A stretch of 64,000 nt of DNA, taken from NCBI RefSeq assembly GCF_001522545.3, contig NC_031799.1, forward strand, positions 33,261,354 through 33,325,353. Direction: 5' to 3'. Below the pieces are notes generated by a model that made no database searches, was not told where the DNA came from, and saw only the letters and a program-made list of their open reading frames with translations. Positions 13,501 through 28,500 of the stretch are shown here, piece by piece. The translations under genes and the position numbers were made by a program. Source of the stretch: Parus major. Taxonomy: Eukaryota > Chordata > Aves > Passeriformes > Paridae. Within the stretch, counting starts at the first letter, position 1, and the number at the start of each line of letters is the position of its first letter.

Positions 13501-16500
13501 ATGACAAAATTATCTCATTCATGATGGATCACAGCTGGAGCATCAGCAGCTGAGCTTTTGTTTAGGTAGAACTTGATTTAAAAAAAAAATTATGATAATG
13601 ATGATGAGTTTGATTTGAATTTTATAGACTGAACCTGATTTTATTCCTATGAAACACTGGATTTCGATGGTCACGGAGACCCTCTTGAGCATTGTCAATA
13701 GCCGCTACCAGCCTAAAGGTCAAGTCTTCCCATGGTTCTATCAGGTATGTGCTGTGGTACTGAAGGCCAGGCAATATAGCTCTATTTCATATCTGGAGTT
13801 CTAATTATGTTTTCTGTTCTGTTTGAACTGTAGTAGTTGGAATAGAGGAAAATAAAAACTTTTCTTGCTCTTGTTCATTTTCTTTCATTGTGCTTTCTGT
13901 TTATATTTGTGTTTGCCTGAAGTTTTTGACTTTATTATCAAAACTGTAAAAGCTTCAGGCAAGGAATGTCAGGCTGTAATACATCTGTGCTGCTGTTTGC
14001 TCTATAGATGTTTATTTTAAATTCCTCAGATGCTGAGTGTTATTACCTGGAAAGGAGTAAGAGAAAAAAAAAAGACTTTATTTTGTGTTTTTCTAGAAAT
14101 CCTATTCAGGTGAAAATACTGCTAGCATTATAGCTCGATCCTGTGCGGCCACAGCGCTGTCTCTCCTGGTACCGATTTTCATTGTGTCATACAAGGAGAA
14201 GATTGAGGAGGTCCTGAGTATGCTGACTGACAGGTTACCTGGGAAAGCAAATGCTGATGAGTCTCAAGCTGTTCAAATCCACATGGGTCTTGGTTTAGGG
14301 ATGTTCATCTCACGTTTGTATGAAGAAAAAGTCAGGTGAGAACTACCGTATTTAATGTAGTTGTGAAAGTAACTTCCTTTTTCTGCATGTGACCTTAAGC
14401 TCTGAGGAATTTAAGTATTTACAAGTCATAGGCAAATGATTCTTGAAGGACTTTGTAATGTTTCTTAAAATTTGCTTCTTATTATTAGTCTTCCCTCCCC
14501 ACTTTAGCCCCCTCCAGAGCTATCCTAGGTATTTTGTCATTCTTTTGGGATGAGGGACTAATTTTCATAATACCCTGAGGTACAAAGTGCAAATCAGTCA
14601 GCTAGAAGAGCAACATATATGCTTTTAAATGAGATTAGTTATGCTGGAAGACATAATTGTAAAATAATTCACAGTTTTCTGTTCCTTTGTAAGTTGTGGG
14701 ACAGTATTCACTTACATCATGTGAATTACACATACAAGAATGGAGCTACAATGGAAGTAGTGTAATGAACTGTCTTTAAAGCATGCTGTTACAGCTATGT
14801 TGTCAGCACAGAGGTGTTCTGAACTTGTTGGAAAATGCCCCCTTTTCAGAATGGTTGGCATCAGTTGCAAATTTCTGGTGATTCCAGAGAAATTAAGAAG
14901 TAAGTTTGGCTTTATACTCCTCCAGTTTCTTGACTGCTAGGGATTTTGTCTTCTTGTATACCTGTAAAAAATGTTTAATTAGTACACAAGCACAGGTACC
15001 AAACAGATTTGATTTGCAGTTTTTAATTTGCTCAGTGAAGCTAATGTTTCCAAGGCAGCTGCTTTCATTAAAACTGAAGCATTGCTGAGTTCTAATCTTC
15101 ATGCTTTGGTGCCTTGATGCCTTGCTGCCACTGTCTCAGCCACATAACTTGGGAATGGACTACCTCTGGATGTTTAGTCAGTGGGCTGATCTACGTACAA
15201 GGGTTGAAAGACTCTTAAAGAGAAGGAAGTTACATCAGCCCAGTATTTTGGAGTATGTGGATCAGTATTTTGTGAGTTTGTGTTTCTTTCATTTCTGTGG
15301 TGAGGGGTATTCAGTGAATACATTTATCTAACCATTTCTTGCAGACTGGTTTTATTTTTTCATTGCCCTGCGTGATTTGAAAGCTTAATCTTACACATTC
15401 TTCAAAGCATTGTCTTGCAACAAATTAAAGCTCACAGGGTTGTGGCTATATCTTAGATCACAGAGCTAGTTTCAATTAAAGATGTCTTACTCATTATGAG
15501 AATGGAGTACATGTTTTATAAGAGGGGAGTCCATATGACATCTTTGGAGTGAGAACGTAAATGCTTCTTTTTTATCAGTAAGTGTTAGGCAATGAAGTAG
15601 AGAGAGATTGACAAAGCTAATAGTGTAAAATGTCATGAATCTTTAGCCTATAAATAGTTACAGGTCTGGCTGACATCATGTTTTATCAGGTACCTCCTCC
15701 TACTGTCAGACATTGGATATTATTTTATTTTTTTTTCTATTTTGGTTTGGTTTTGTAGTGATATACCTGGTCAGCAGATTAACTTGCTTCTCATGAAGTC
15801 CGTGGATGTGTTGGAGGACTGCTGCTTTGACACCAGCCTGGAGTACAAGTGAGTTTCCTTTATTGCTGATGATGCTTTATTTTGAACTCTACCTTTTTAA
15901 TTGACACTTTCTGCCTTAATTCTACACAGAAAAGTTTAAGAATAGGATAAGGAGTACTTCCATATGATCACCAGCTCAGACTGGCTGCAAAAAGGCCCTT
16001 TGGAGAGCTACATGCTCTCTAAAACAGGCTTGGTCTACAATGCTTAAGCTTTTACAGTCAGGATTTGAAACTCCTAAGACAATAAAACACGTGTCAGTTG
16101 CCATGAGGTAATTAACATAGCATGGCAGCATGTTTCTTCCACAGTAGTCATTTCTCTTTAAAATCAGAAAAGGAACCACAGCATCTTGAGCGGCTCAGTG
16201 TGAGTGTTTTCTTTGATTTTGGACATTACTCTGCTTAGCTCTTCCCTGTTCAAAAGAAACAGCAATAATTCCCTTTTGCCTTCTCCCTCCTTTCTCCAGT
16301 GCACTTTCTGAAAAGCTCTGAGGAGTCACAGCTGTGCACCATTGGGCTGTGAATCTGTGTAGCTTAGTGAGGATTTCTGTTGCCTTTTGAGTGGCACAGG
16401 GTGAGACACACAGTATACAGGGACTGTACCAGCTGCACCCCTTTGTCATGTGTGTTGCTGCTGGTTCGTGCAGCCTATTAGCTGGAGATCAAAGCCTCAG

Positions 16501-19500
16501 AGAAGAGCCAAGCCACTTCTCTGGCAACAAGAGGTTGACAGAAGAATATGAAACAATGGAGCAAGCAGGAGAGGGAAGATTGAAAAGGGGGTAGTTTTTT
16601 GTGCTGCCTATGGTTTTTGAGGGTTAAGAGGAAGTTGGTGTCTAGTATGAGTTCTGTCTGTGAGCAAAGAAGTAATGTAAAGCTGTACATGTTGCAGAGT
16701 TGTCCAAATTCTGCATTTTTGTACTTGTAAACTGCTGTTCCAAAGGAAGATCTTTTCCAGCCTTTTATTCCAGCGTGACACAGGCATGATCAGCTGTGAG
16801 GCATGAGCATTTTCGCCAGTGTTTCACCCCTGCTAAACTGGTGATTTTCATTAAAAACAGCCTGACACTGTTTTGAGCATGGGTCTGCTGAGCAGTGTGG
16901 GTGTGGGAATTGGTGCTGTCCAGGTTCAGCTGTGCCCAGTGGAAAGCAGGACTCTCTGCAGCCTGATGCTCTGGAATTAAAACACTTAAAATATGCTGGG
17001 AAATCTGAGATATCATGTAGATGAAATATATCTAAATACTTATTTTATGTAGCTCACAAATAAGGTAGCCAAGTGAGAACAATTCTTAGGTACAAAAAGC
17101 AGAACAGAGAAAGTGAAGTTTTAATCTTGCTTTAGTCTCCAATTTTAAGTCTTTATTAACAGCATCTAACATAAAATACTGTACCTCTAATGAGAAATTC
17201 CATTTTCTTTCTATGTAGTTTTGTCAACAAGCAGTAACGTAAACTTGAATTTAGAACTTACGTATGTAAGCCATGTCTTTGTTTAGTTGGCTATTCATGA
17301 ATTCAGATACACCAGTTACTTGAAAAGGTTTGTTTGATCTTTGCTGGAAAAAAATACCATGCCCAAGATGCCCCTCCACGTCTTCTAGCCACATGCAATC
17401 ATCCTTAATCTCCAGTTACTGTAAAATACTATCTTAAAAATACGACTGAAGTTATTCTCAGATGTTTCTTTTTTACCTAGCTGAGTAAAAGCAGCAGCTC
17501 TTTCTTTTTTTAAATTGGATAGGAGAAGCTTAGGCGAATGCCTAAGATCCAGCCATGTTCATTAGCTTGCTGCTTGCTACAAGCAGTGTCAGGGAGATGT
17601 GCAAGGGGGGGAAAAAATAATCTACAGGTAAGACCTATTGTGGAGCAGTGAGAGATCACCTTCAGAGCAGTAAGTGTCTGCTATGTTTTAGTATCTCATA
17701 ATGGAAGCCAGAACTGTTTGGAAGTTTTCTGACAAAACTGATGACTTGGAACTTGTTATAGGAGCACACATGCAGAATTTAGTAAAAGATCTTTGGTCCA
17801 GAATGGAATTTCTGCTAAAATCTGAAAACAAGGCGGAGACTGTGGACATGCTGGTGCCAGCTGCCCTATTAAATTATCTCCTTTGAAACTATGTTCTTGT
17901 TGCAGTTTTAATCATCTTCAGCATCAAACAGTATTGTGCTGGATATATCTACCCTGATGAAGCTGCTCCACTATAGCATATGCAAATTTTCGTACATACA
18001 GGTTAGAATGCACCCCTGACCATTCCTGTTTAAGAAATGTAGGTGAATACCTTAATCTCTACAGCTATCTTAGCAGCTCTCTAGCTTAATCACTAAATTT
18101 CATTACTTTTGCAAATTAAACAATTCTTGGAGGAGTCTGACAGCAGCAGATGCTAATACACCTAGTGAACCTACAATTATTATTTTTAACTGGGATTTCC
18201 TAGTATATACTATCAGGATAAATTGCACATAGAAATTTGGATCTGTATGTCTTTCATACTGATTTTTGGTGATTTTTGTTTTGGTTCTTCAGAGGCAGAA
18301 GGAATCATGAGGCTGTATGTGTAGGATTTATTATTTAAATACACATTTTCTTCTTATGCTCTTCTTTTATCTGGTGTTTCCCGAAAAGGATGTGTGAAAT
18401 AAAAACCATTTGCAAAATCGACTGTGGTAATAAATTGTCTACAGGGCTAGTTATCAGGCAAGGCCAAGAGCTCATCTTGCCTACAAACTTTGTTGGGGTG
18501 TAAAGGGAGTTCAGACCAACCAAAGCATACTTAATCCTTTCTGTTTTCTCTTAAAGCACTGGATGTATTTTAGGAGTAGGACTTGTTCTTTCATTTATGA
18601 GTCACAGTAGCCAAACAGAATCACGAGTGCACGTTTCTGCTTCATTGCGAAAACTCTGCAAATACCTGGACAGCAGTGAGTACCAGAGCAGAGGAATCCA
18701 GGAGGTATGATCTATTTTATCACAAATTTTAAGTCTTCTTTTTATTTTATTGCCTCCTTTTAATAACTTTAGTCTTTCTGCTGAAACTTTTTATTTGTCG
18801 TACTGAAAAGCTTGATTTCTGCTTTTTCTTTCACAATATATGGGTTTATGTCTGCTGGAAAAAAAAAAAAAAAGACAGTAACAGCAATATAAGAATAGAA
18901 TAATGTGTAATGCTTTACAGAAATTAAGAAAGATAACAGGCATGATCCTTTAAAGGTCTTCTTTAATTCCTTAACCCCAAATTAAATTGTTAAAAGTTGG
19001 ATCATGATTAACTATGAATATGGGTCTCTTACATGGGTCTCTCTCTGTTTACTTCTCATCTGATCTACTAAAAGGAGACAGCAGCTTACTCTCAGAGAGA
19101 ACATAATGCTAATACTTCCTCTTTCAATACGCCTTTTGTATACTTCTTTGAAATTTGGTGTCAGTAGCTAATGTGAATTTTGTACTTGTGCATGCTATTG
19201 CCCCATTTACTATTCTCTGTGTTTCGAACACTTATATTGAGCCCTGCATTTTCAGGGAGGTTTTTTCCAGGGTATGTCCTGTAAGTTTTGACATGGTTTG
19301 TGTACTTAGCCTGTAATTCTGCTGAGGTAAAACTTGAGAATGAAAATGGATGACACTCAAACAGTTTACAACAGAAAACAAAAATCAAAAAAAGCAGGTG
19401 TTTTGCACAAGAAAAGCAACCCTGTCTGTACATGATGTATATAAGCCTGGAGCAGCTGAGTAGTTGAGTTGCATAATCCTGTTTTTCCTATGGGACTTAA

Positions 19501-22500
19501 TAGAGATTGATAGTATTGTTCTTTTCCCCTGTTGGTAGTGTTCTGAAAGCTCTTTATTAAATATCTTCCTCGATGGAGTTTTATTTTTTTGGCAGTACAT
19601 ATGTGTTGGGGATTAGCCTTTTATGGTTTATGGTTCATGCATTAACGTTACTTACAGCTATGAAATAAGAGAGATCTTCAAGTGCATTATTGAAATTAAA
19701 CTGAGTTCAATACAGCAAATTCTGAGATGAGGGGAAGCAGCTGTTTAACATTATGAGACAGTTTGGAACGAGAAGCAAAAGTTACCCTTTGCAACTAAAA
19801 CCTCTGTAAGGATTTGTACAAATGAGTAAAATTTGGGCAGCATTCTAGGATGAATGCTACTATATGAGATGCACAAGAGGCTCTTTGAGAGCTGTAAATG
19901 ATTTGGATATAACCAGTACTTGAGAATTTTGGCCTGCTGCAGCAATAGATACAATCTGCGCATTACTTGCTACAAGTCAAATTGATGTCAATCCTGCATA
20001 GTAGGTGGGTGCTATCACCTGCTCTCACCTGCTTCACTCAGAGTCATGGAGTCTTTGGTACAGAGGAGGTTAAACACTTGGCACACCTGCTTTGTTGGTA
20101 GTTCAGACTCCACCTGCTTTGTTGGTAGTTCAGACTCCACCTCCTTATTCTCCATGGCTAAGGCAGGAGAACAGAAAAACCATGTTGCTGGTGAATCTTT
20201 CTGCAAGGGCAGGAGGCTGGTGTTGTGGGCTGTGTGGCCTGGTGGACCTGCTTGTAGTCCTCACGGGAGCACGGCATGCTGAGCATGCTTATGTACATAA
20301 TGATCAGGTAACTTGTGTTGAGACAACAGCTAAATTTGTGTGGAAGGTCAGGAGTTTGACCTCTGTAAAATCAGAAGTACTTCCAAGCTTTAGCTGTGTT
20401 TGTTTAGTATTACTAGCATCTTTGAAGAGTCTTTCAGAGAGGGAATAAATATCTGAAAGTATAAACTGAAAATGTTACATCTGTTCTATCATGCTGGCAC
20501 ATTATTCAATGTGACCATTTCTACAATGAGCTTGATTAGACTCTAGTTAATGAAGTAAAATTTTTTTCAGGTGCTTGCCTATTCTGTGGCCTGTTCCAGT
20601 GTCTCTGCTTTCAGTGTTGGAATCATAGAAGCAGCTGAGGCTGAGAAGGCTATGAACAAGCTACGGACCTTAGCAGAAGATAATCAGCAGGTAATAACTC
20701 TGTATTTGCGCTTTGCTTCAGTTCTCTTACTCTCTTTATCTGTTTAGTACTGGATACTGCTTCACCAAAACTGTAATTCAAGACAATTATATTGATCTTC
20801 TTTCATCATTAAGTAATACTGAATGTATTTTGCATACCGTGCAATTACGAAGACTACCACTTGATTTCATTAATGCGTATAGTGATTAAAAGACAGTAAA
20901 AGAAAAGCAAATTGTATGTGTTTGATTGCGTTTAGAAGATAAATTGTGACGTTTGATGTCATTAGTCACTGTATCCTGTTATTTTTTGTCTCTATAGTCT
21001 TAATATTTTAGTGCAAGTTCTTTCTGGTTAATGTTTGTCAGGAAATGAAGGAACCAAGGAGAGACAACCATTTTGAGTCAAAGCCTGCTATTATATTAAT
21101 CAACAGTTCAGAATGTTTATCTGAAAAATAAGTCAGAGCTAATTACTTGTGCTAGGGCTTTTTATCTTTATATCAGAAAGTCTGCTCTAAAACAAAGGCT
21201 CTATGTGCCAAAGATTTAATCCCAGAAAATCCCATGTCACTTGAAATAAGAAAGCATCTGGTATTCTAGACAAAGATGTTACCTCTAATACTCTAATTGG
21301 GAAATAATACTAATATGCAAGTAATGTTTCAATAATAAATGTATAAAAGAATACAGACTCCTTTGTAAAATCTGGTTTTTAATAAGTTCTTTTCACCTTA
21401 CAGACCTACAGTTTTGCTTTAGCTTTAGGTGCAATAGTACATGGATTGTCAGCTTGTGGTCATGGGAAAGCTGAAGACCTGAGTAACAGACTAATGCCAG
21501 CCTGGATAAAAACTGTGCTTGCAGAGGTAAAGGAGTTTGAGTGCATATCCTGAGTTTTGTAGTTGTTTTGTTGTTTTGATTTTTTTTTGCATGGGTGAGA
21601 GTAGAGGAGGTGGGAAAGCAATAGTGTGCAGTTTAAAATTAACAGTAGGAACAAAATTTTCCTTGCTCTTCTGCAGGAGTGATGCTAGGAGAAGTTATGA
21701 CTGTCTGAATATGCTTCTTGATTGATATTTGGAAGCAAGAGTATAACTTTGGACTGTTTGCTAAAGGGAAAGAAACCCCTGTTTCTCTTCTACTTCGAAA
21801 ATTTATGAGAAATGCGTATCTCAATGAGGTCTTAATTTGGACATTTTCTCTAATTTGAAACAGTATGCAAGGATAAATTCTAGGTTATTAAGTGAAAATG
21901 TCTTGTGCAATCAGGTGCTGCTTGTCAAAAGTAGAAGAAATTAAGGGTGATTATAGTGCCTTAGTCATTATAATAATTTCAGTTTATCTGGAAAAGTTAG
22001 GTGTTCCAAATCAAACTCTAAACCTACACATTTAGAATTCAGCTGAAGGTAATTATTAATAAAGAAACTGTTTTTGAGTTAAATTGCACTGATACATTTT
22101 GTGGAATACAGATTGTGCTAGGGAAAAAAGTGATTTCTCAATCCATGGTGATTTCACATTTGGAGGCGTGAGAAGGAAGCTCCATATAAAGCTTTGATTC
22201 ATCAAGAAAGGGATTAGTATTATCTACCGTGCTGAAGTCTGATCTGAAAAGGCTGTTGGGATTAGAGGTGTACTGATGATAGTAGTCAGGGTTTTTAAGT
22301 TGAAAGAAACAAGCATTTTGTCCTACTGTAGTGTTGTGTCATCACATTGGCTCACTGGTCCTGAATTATGCTTCCAGGGTTTTCCAACAATGGAGCGTCT
22401 GGCTGCTGTCAGTGGGCTAGTTGCACTGGTGGGCTCTGAAGGAGGCATGATACAGGTGAGAATGTGCTTATTCTTATATATTCTTATTCTGTATATATAT

Positions 22501-25500
22501 TCTTATGTACCATAATATCATGGAAAAATTTGGCTAGAAGGCAGGATGGGATGTATCCTCCCCATTCCTGCAGCAATGGCTGTAAACCAAGACATCACAT
22601 TTTTGCAATAATTCATGTTGGGTATGAACCAAGCAATTGAATTGCAGTGCATAAAATGGGGTTTGTTCCATTTTGTCATCATATGGCCCATGTTCAGTGC
22701 CACTGAGGAAAAGCTTGCAGCCATGTGAGCTTTCTCATTTTCTCTCTCCCAGTCCCTAGAGAAAGGCATGGGTACAAATGTAATCTGTTTTCAGAATTTT
22801 CTCTCTGTTTGTTGCTTCTTCTTCTACCTCTTACAAAATTCACCTTCTTTTCTTTTCCTCTTGCAGCTGAAATCTGAGACCATCCAGTCCTCACAGTTTC
22901 AAAGTAAGCGAAATGAAGTGATCAGAACCCTTACACAGGTAAGAAGGCAGACTTCCGTTTCCTCCTTTGGATATTGCACTACCGTACCTTCATGCCTTGC
23001 ACAAGCAGGCCAAGTCTGTTTGAAAGAAACTACATAATCCTTTATCCAGCTTGAATGAGGCAGTGTAGGGGAATCCATCTAACTAGTGGTTTATTGTCTC
23101 AACAGATAATTAGTCTCTCAGAGCAGATTGGTCTTCAGACAAATGCAGTAAGACTTCTGGGACGTCTTCACATGTCCTGTTTGTCTTCTACACAGAACAG
23201 GGCATCTGGTAAGATGCTTTATTACTGCTTCCTAAATAACATATAGAAATAGCACATCACTAAAAAGACAGTGGGAGACACATTAGATAATACAAGTTAG
23301 ACACTGCTTTGAGATCTCACGGTCCACTATGCCGAAAGGTTGGAACATGAAGCAGAAATCAGTGTGCTGATCCCCACATCTGCTTTTACTTGCAGTATGA
23401 AAGTAAGGTTCTAAATTGTTCTGGTCAAACTTGTGTATTGCTTCTTTAGTTTTTTATAGGATAAACAGTAAATAGGTTTTACAGTTCCTACAGCACATCT
23501 ATTTCACATCTACTCCATGCCATTTAGAACTGATTCATATACTGTCTGTTTTAGCACTTACCACTGCATAAAAAAAATCAATACTTAAAAACTAGTCTAG
23601 AGCAAGACCAAGCTGACTTTTTAAGTATTTTTCTAGAACGAGATCTTCTCTGGTTAGCTGAAATAAAAAAAAAATAGTGCTCTGTGCCCTTTCAGGGCAG
23701 CTGATGCATCACTACCTTAAAGTGTTGTTTCAATATCCATTGTTAAAAAAAAGCTGAATAATTAATCGTTAATGAAATACCAGCACTAAACTAATTAAGT
23801 TGAAGCTCTTCACTTTGGTGGGAACTAAACTGGGAACCAAAACCACAAAGCATAGATGAAATCACAGAGGAAAGTCTCTCAAAGTTTCTGCTTTTATGTA
23901 TGCCTGCATGTATGCCTAAGGGTTAGATAGATATGGAATGTCTCTGCTGCATTTAACTTCCTAAAATTTGAAGTGCTCCCTTTCAAATTCCAGCTTGCAG
24001 TGCCCAATATATTTTTAAGGAAGTTCTTATCCCTGGCTTTTCAGTTGATCCGTGAGTTTGTTTTTTCAGATCTGGCACCTTTCACCACAAGAGATGTTTA
24101 GCTTGCCTTAGAGGTGAAAAGGCCAATACATCTATCAATCTTGGGGTCTAAATACTCTGAGTCACCTACAGAATCAGTTAGCTCAAACACAGCTCAGTTT
24201 GGCATTTAAATTTACATGGGAGCAGAAGGTTATAATTTCTGCTGATGATGTTTTAAAATATAAACATCTTTTTATCTTCACAGTTCCTCCAGATTTTAGC
24301 TACTTACCTGTAAACAGCTTTATCAGGGCAGCCATTGACTTTGCCATTGAAAGTGGAAAGAAAGGTAAGGATCAAACTACATTGTCCCTCTGGGAAATTT
24401 CTTACAGCTATAAAAGGTGACCTTAAACACTTGCTTTTATTTGCTAAGAGAACTTTTCCAAGTACAAATTTGAACTTCACTAATATGAGGTATTTAAAAT
24501 AGAAATTTAATTACACTCAAAATGATTAGGTAATATTGTGTAGTTAGGACTCCAGTTTTCTCCACCTAGGTTTTGACTTTTAAAATTCTTTCCTTGAGAT
24601 GATGTTTCTTCCCTGTGAGAATGAAGTCAAATCATTTTAAGGGTGTGCTCAGTTAATACTCCATCATCAGACTGACTTTCTGCTGTCCCTTATTTCAGTG
24701 ATGCTGGGTTAAGATTCTCTGTAACAGAGTGGTATTAAACAGATCACTGCTGTGATAGATGGAAAGAAGCCTGAAGAAAGTATGGTCTTACATGAGGAAG
24801 CCTGGTAAAAGAGAGATGTGTTGGAGTAGTCTTAAGGGAAATAGAGAGAGAGGATTGTTCCTATGTGGAACTAAGTGAGCTCGCTGCCATGCTATGAAGC
24901 AAGCTTTGTTTAAATGGAGGTTAAAATGCCCACGTTTTGATTCCAGGAGGACTGAGTTAACTTAGTGGACATAACTTGGTATGTAGCAAAGGTTAGCACT
25001 AATGTGACCGTTCTTTTGGCCTGCATCTAAAAGATGAGAAAGGAAAGCAATGCCAGAAAACTTTTCTGTTCTCCCAATAAGAAATGGAAAAATACTGCCT
25101 TACTAGGTGTAGAATATCTGTAATTAACTTATAAATTGACTCAAGAGAAAGGGACCAGAAAGTTTCTATTTATTAGTAACAAGAAGCCATTTTGACAGGA
25201 GATTAAAAATGTAACTGTTCATTATAAATGAGATGTCTAGTTCTCAGATGCAAAAGGAAGTAACAGTGATTTTGTAACACTTTTCTGTTCTTTTCTATGG
25301 CTTGAACTACAGTGCAATGTTGACATATTTTGGTGAGCTGTTCAGCCAAATATGTGTGTATAAAATTCAGACTTTGAATCTTCTGTTCTAGGCCCTGAAT
25401 CTGTCCCAGCTGAGCTGGTGAAAGTAGCACTGGCACCCATTGCATTAGTTGGAGAAAGCTATCAGTATCCACCTGTAAACTGGGCATCCATTCTTTCTCC

Positions 25501-28500
25501 TTTGATGAGGCTGGACTTCGGTAAGAGTAGTACTTTTCTATTAAGACTTTGATATTTGTCACAAGAGTTCTCTACTAATACAGCTTTCACAAACTTTGGA
25601 GCCCTCTTCAGGACTTGAAATTAGTGCAGTGGTTAGTTATATTGTGCTTTCAAGGCCGACTTTCTGTTTGCATATATATGTATATTTGTCATCACCATGT
25701 GGGCACTATTTTAACTGAAGAAAAACTAAAGAAGATGAGAGCTGAGAAGTTTTCTAAAACCTTGGGGAAAGTGGCCTTAATATTTAATTTGAACTATTTA
25801 CAAGAGCCCATCATAAAACTCAACTAATTGTATCCTGTTTTCAGTACCTGCTAAATGTTTGGTAGTTCGTCTAGCTATCACTATTTTGAAATGCACTTCC
25901 TACTAAATTACACGGGGTGATAATTTTCAAAATAATGGAAAAAGTTCCCTATACTGAAGTGTGCGATTCTTATGAAACTTGTTAAATGTGTGGAGTTTTT
26001 TTTTTTATTTCTGCTTTTCACTTAGGAGTCTTATTTTTGTAAATGAGGGAATTTGCAGAGGAAACAGTACATGTGTTTTGTAGCTGTTTTTAGATTTCAG
26101 ACAGCATCATAGTCCAGGAATATTGACTCATTTTTCTTTTTGTGGATAAAATCTTAGTTTTATTTAGCAAGGACTTCTTTAAAAAAAAAATTACTTTTCT
26201 TATCATTCCCTCATTTTTTGTTCCTGAGCAAATTGAAATAACTTGAATAAATGCTGATACTGCTTGTTGAAAGTGCACGAATAGAAAGAAGAGTCTTCTA
26301 AAATGTATGTGTTAAAAACTTTAAGTAGGATTTTTAGAAAAATAAATTGTAATGTGGTGCTCTAGTAGAACAATAACCCTCCTTTATTTTATGAGTTGAG
26401 AACAAATGTAAAGGGAAAATAATTTCACTGTAACTTAACTTGTTTTCTTCTGTTTTAGGTGATGAGGTGAAACATCTCTGTCTTGAACTGGCTGTGACAC
26501 AGGCCCAGTCATCTCAAAATGCAGCAATGCTTTTAGGGATGTGGGTGGCACCTCCCCTTATCTACAGTCTCAGTGTACGTATGTCAGAAAACTTGTGGGA
26601 GCTCAGCACCTCTTTCATATAAAATTCCTCAGTGATAATGTTTAGGCTGTTTCATCAGAGAAGTGTTACTGGGTTCAGAAGTCTTCAGAAATACCATTTA
26701 GTGAGTATTTATAGTGGGAGAAAGGTTATTCTGGGGCCTTAAAATTCAAGGCAGACTTAAGACCTGCTACAGTGATTTTACTTTACTGCTTAGGGCCTTT
26801 TTTCTCTCTCTCATTTCATGCTATAGTGCTGATAACCTGGAGACATAAAGCATGGCATGTAGGGAGAAAAAGTATATTTTATTATACAAGCTGATAGTCC
26901 ATAAAAAAAAGCCGACCCTAATCTGTCCAAAAGTTTACCTGTTTTTTCTAGCAAGGTCTCTTGATCTAGCTAACTAATAAAAAAATCTGTGTCTTGAAAA
27001 CCTTGCCTTAATTTTGTAGATACCCAAGAGAACAACCTACAGGATAATCAAATTTAGTCTTATCCTTAATTGCTGTTCTGTTCTTCTGGAATTAAATGTG
27101 GATTCCACGGTACAGTATGTAAAACTCCCTGAATCCCACAGAGCACTTCACTGCACATTTCTGTCATTTTATACAAGTTCAGGAGCAGATTCATTACAGT
27201 TGCCAGAAAATTAATTGTTTGTGTCTGTGATCTCTTCAGGGAGTGTTTTTAGTTTTAATTCATTAGTCTTAGATACACAAACACTTGCTGGCAGTTTTAG
27301 GGTACACAATTGGTAAGGTACCAAAAAAAAGATTTTTCTTCTGACTACCACTTTCCAGCTGCAGTGGGAAGGGGAGGTCACAAAATGAGGTGAGCCACAG
27401 CGTACGTAAGCTCTGCATTTCGTACAGGTTACATTCTTCTTCACTAGCTAGCAACGTTAATGGTTCTATGACTATCATACTTCTGTCTGGACAGTTGCAT
27501 GTTTTATGTAGGAATGCAGTGGGCACTAGGTAATAAAATTTGTCTGTCCATATGGAGATGTGATGCCTAAGGTTCATCAAAAGTAAGTTCTTCAGGTTTT
27601 AATGAAAACAGAATACTGACATTTTTGAACTCTTTTTAATTCAAAAAATTCATCAAAAAAGGGAAGAAGAAAATAACTGAGAAATATTTATGACTTTTAA
27701 GTGCTTTTATAAATAGTGTTTGAGCCACTCTTTTTATAATTTTATCCAACAATAGTTCAAGGTCAGTGAGCAAAACTTTTTCCTTTTCAGATGAAAACTC
27801 AGAAATACCTTTTCATGTCCCTGTCCCTGTGGATGCAACATGTCGCAGAAGACAAACTGCAGTCTTTTACAGAAGTGCTTCTCATACAACAGTTTGAAGT
27901 GAAGAACCGCACAAAAAGGCCAGAAATTTGCCAGTGTGTTCTACAAGGGCTCATCCAGGCAATGAAACTTCCCAACCCTGCCCAGTTTTGCTGGAGCTTT
28001 TTGTGTCAGGCTGTGGAGAAAATATATGAGCTTCTTCCAAATGAGGTTCAGGTAAGAAGTATGTATGCAGTGTATGAACACTGTAGCTAGGTATTTTTTT
28101 AAGGATGGCAAGTCCCATCTTTTTGCACTGATGCATCAGATTTGAAACATGAATTAGATGTACAGTTTTTAATGATAATAGTTAAAATAGCCACATAATT
28201 TCAATTTAAGTTATTTTTGGTTATTTTAGAATAAAATAATGTCGTGACAGTCTAATGTGCACTCCTTCCTTACAAATTATTTGGTAATGGGAAAATACAG
28301 TATTAGTACTGAACTAAATGTTACTGAGAGAGAAGAGGTGAACAATGAGAAGGTTTTCTTTTTCTCACAGAGGATTCAGCTTCTCACAGTGATTTAAAGA
28401 AACTACTTAGCTGCAGAAATTACTTCCAAAGAATGGCACTTTGCCGTTAAAAATAAAATAAACTCTTTCAAAGTATTCAAGTACCATTATTCTTGTAGAT

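Larger units (their letters stand above)
7582..13627 (+). other. FOCAD: FOCAD introns a-e, no further features recognised
   Basis: This covers the introns 7582-9429, 9519-11695, 11738-13033 and 13143-13627. All are AT-rich and begin GT and end AG. An A- and C-rich tract at about 9632-9685 causes phenylalanine-rich frames on the - strand that are not genes. I see no CR1, LTR or RNA gene here. Confidence 0.55.
13745..20570 (+). other. FOCAD: FOCAD introns e-i
   Basis: This covers the introns 13745-14096, 14336-15758, 15849-18556 and 18705-20570. Nothing is recognised except a run of A at 18859-18873 and a perfect 27-bp tandem duplication at 20084-20137. Open frames here are short and lack codon signal. 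Confidence 0.55.

Noticed and set aside
27791..27793. ATG at the start of exon q as a possible translation start
   Set aside because: It directly follows a strong acceptor, and the frame continues from exon p. It is an internal Met.
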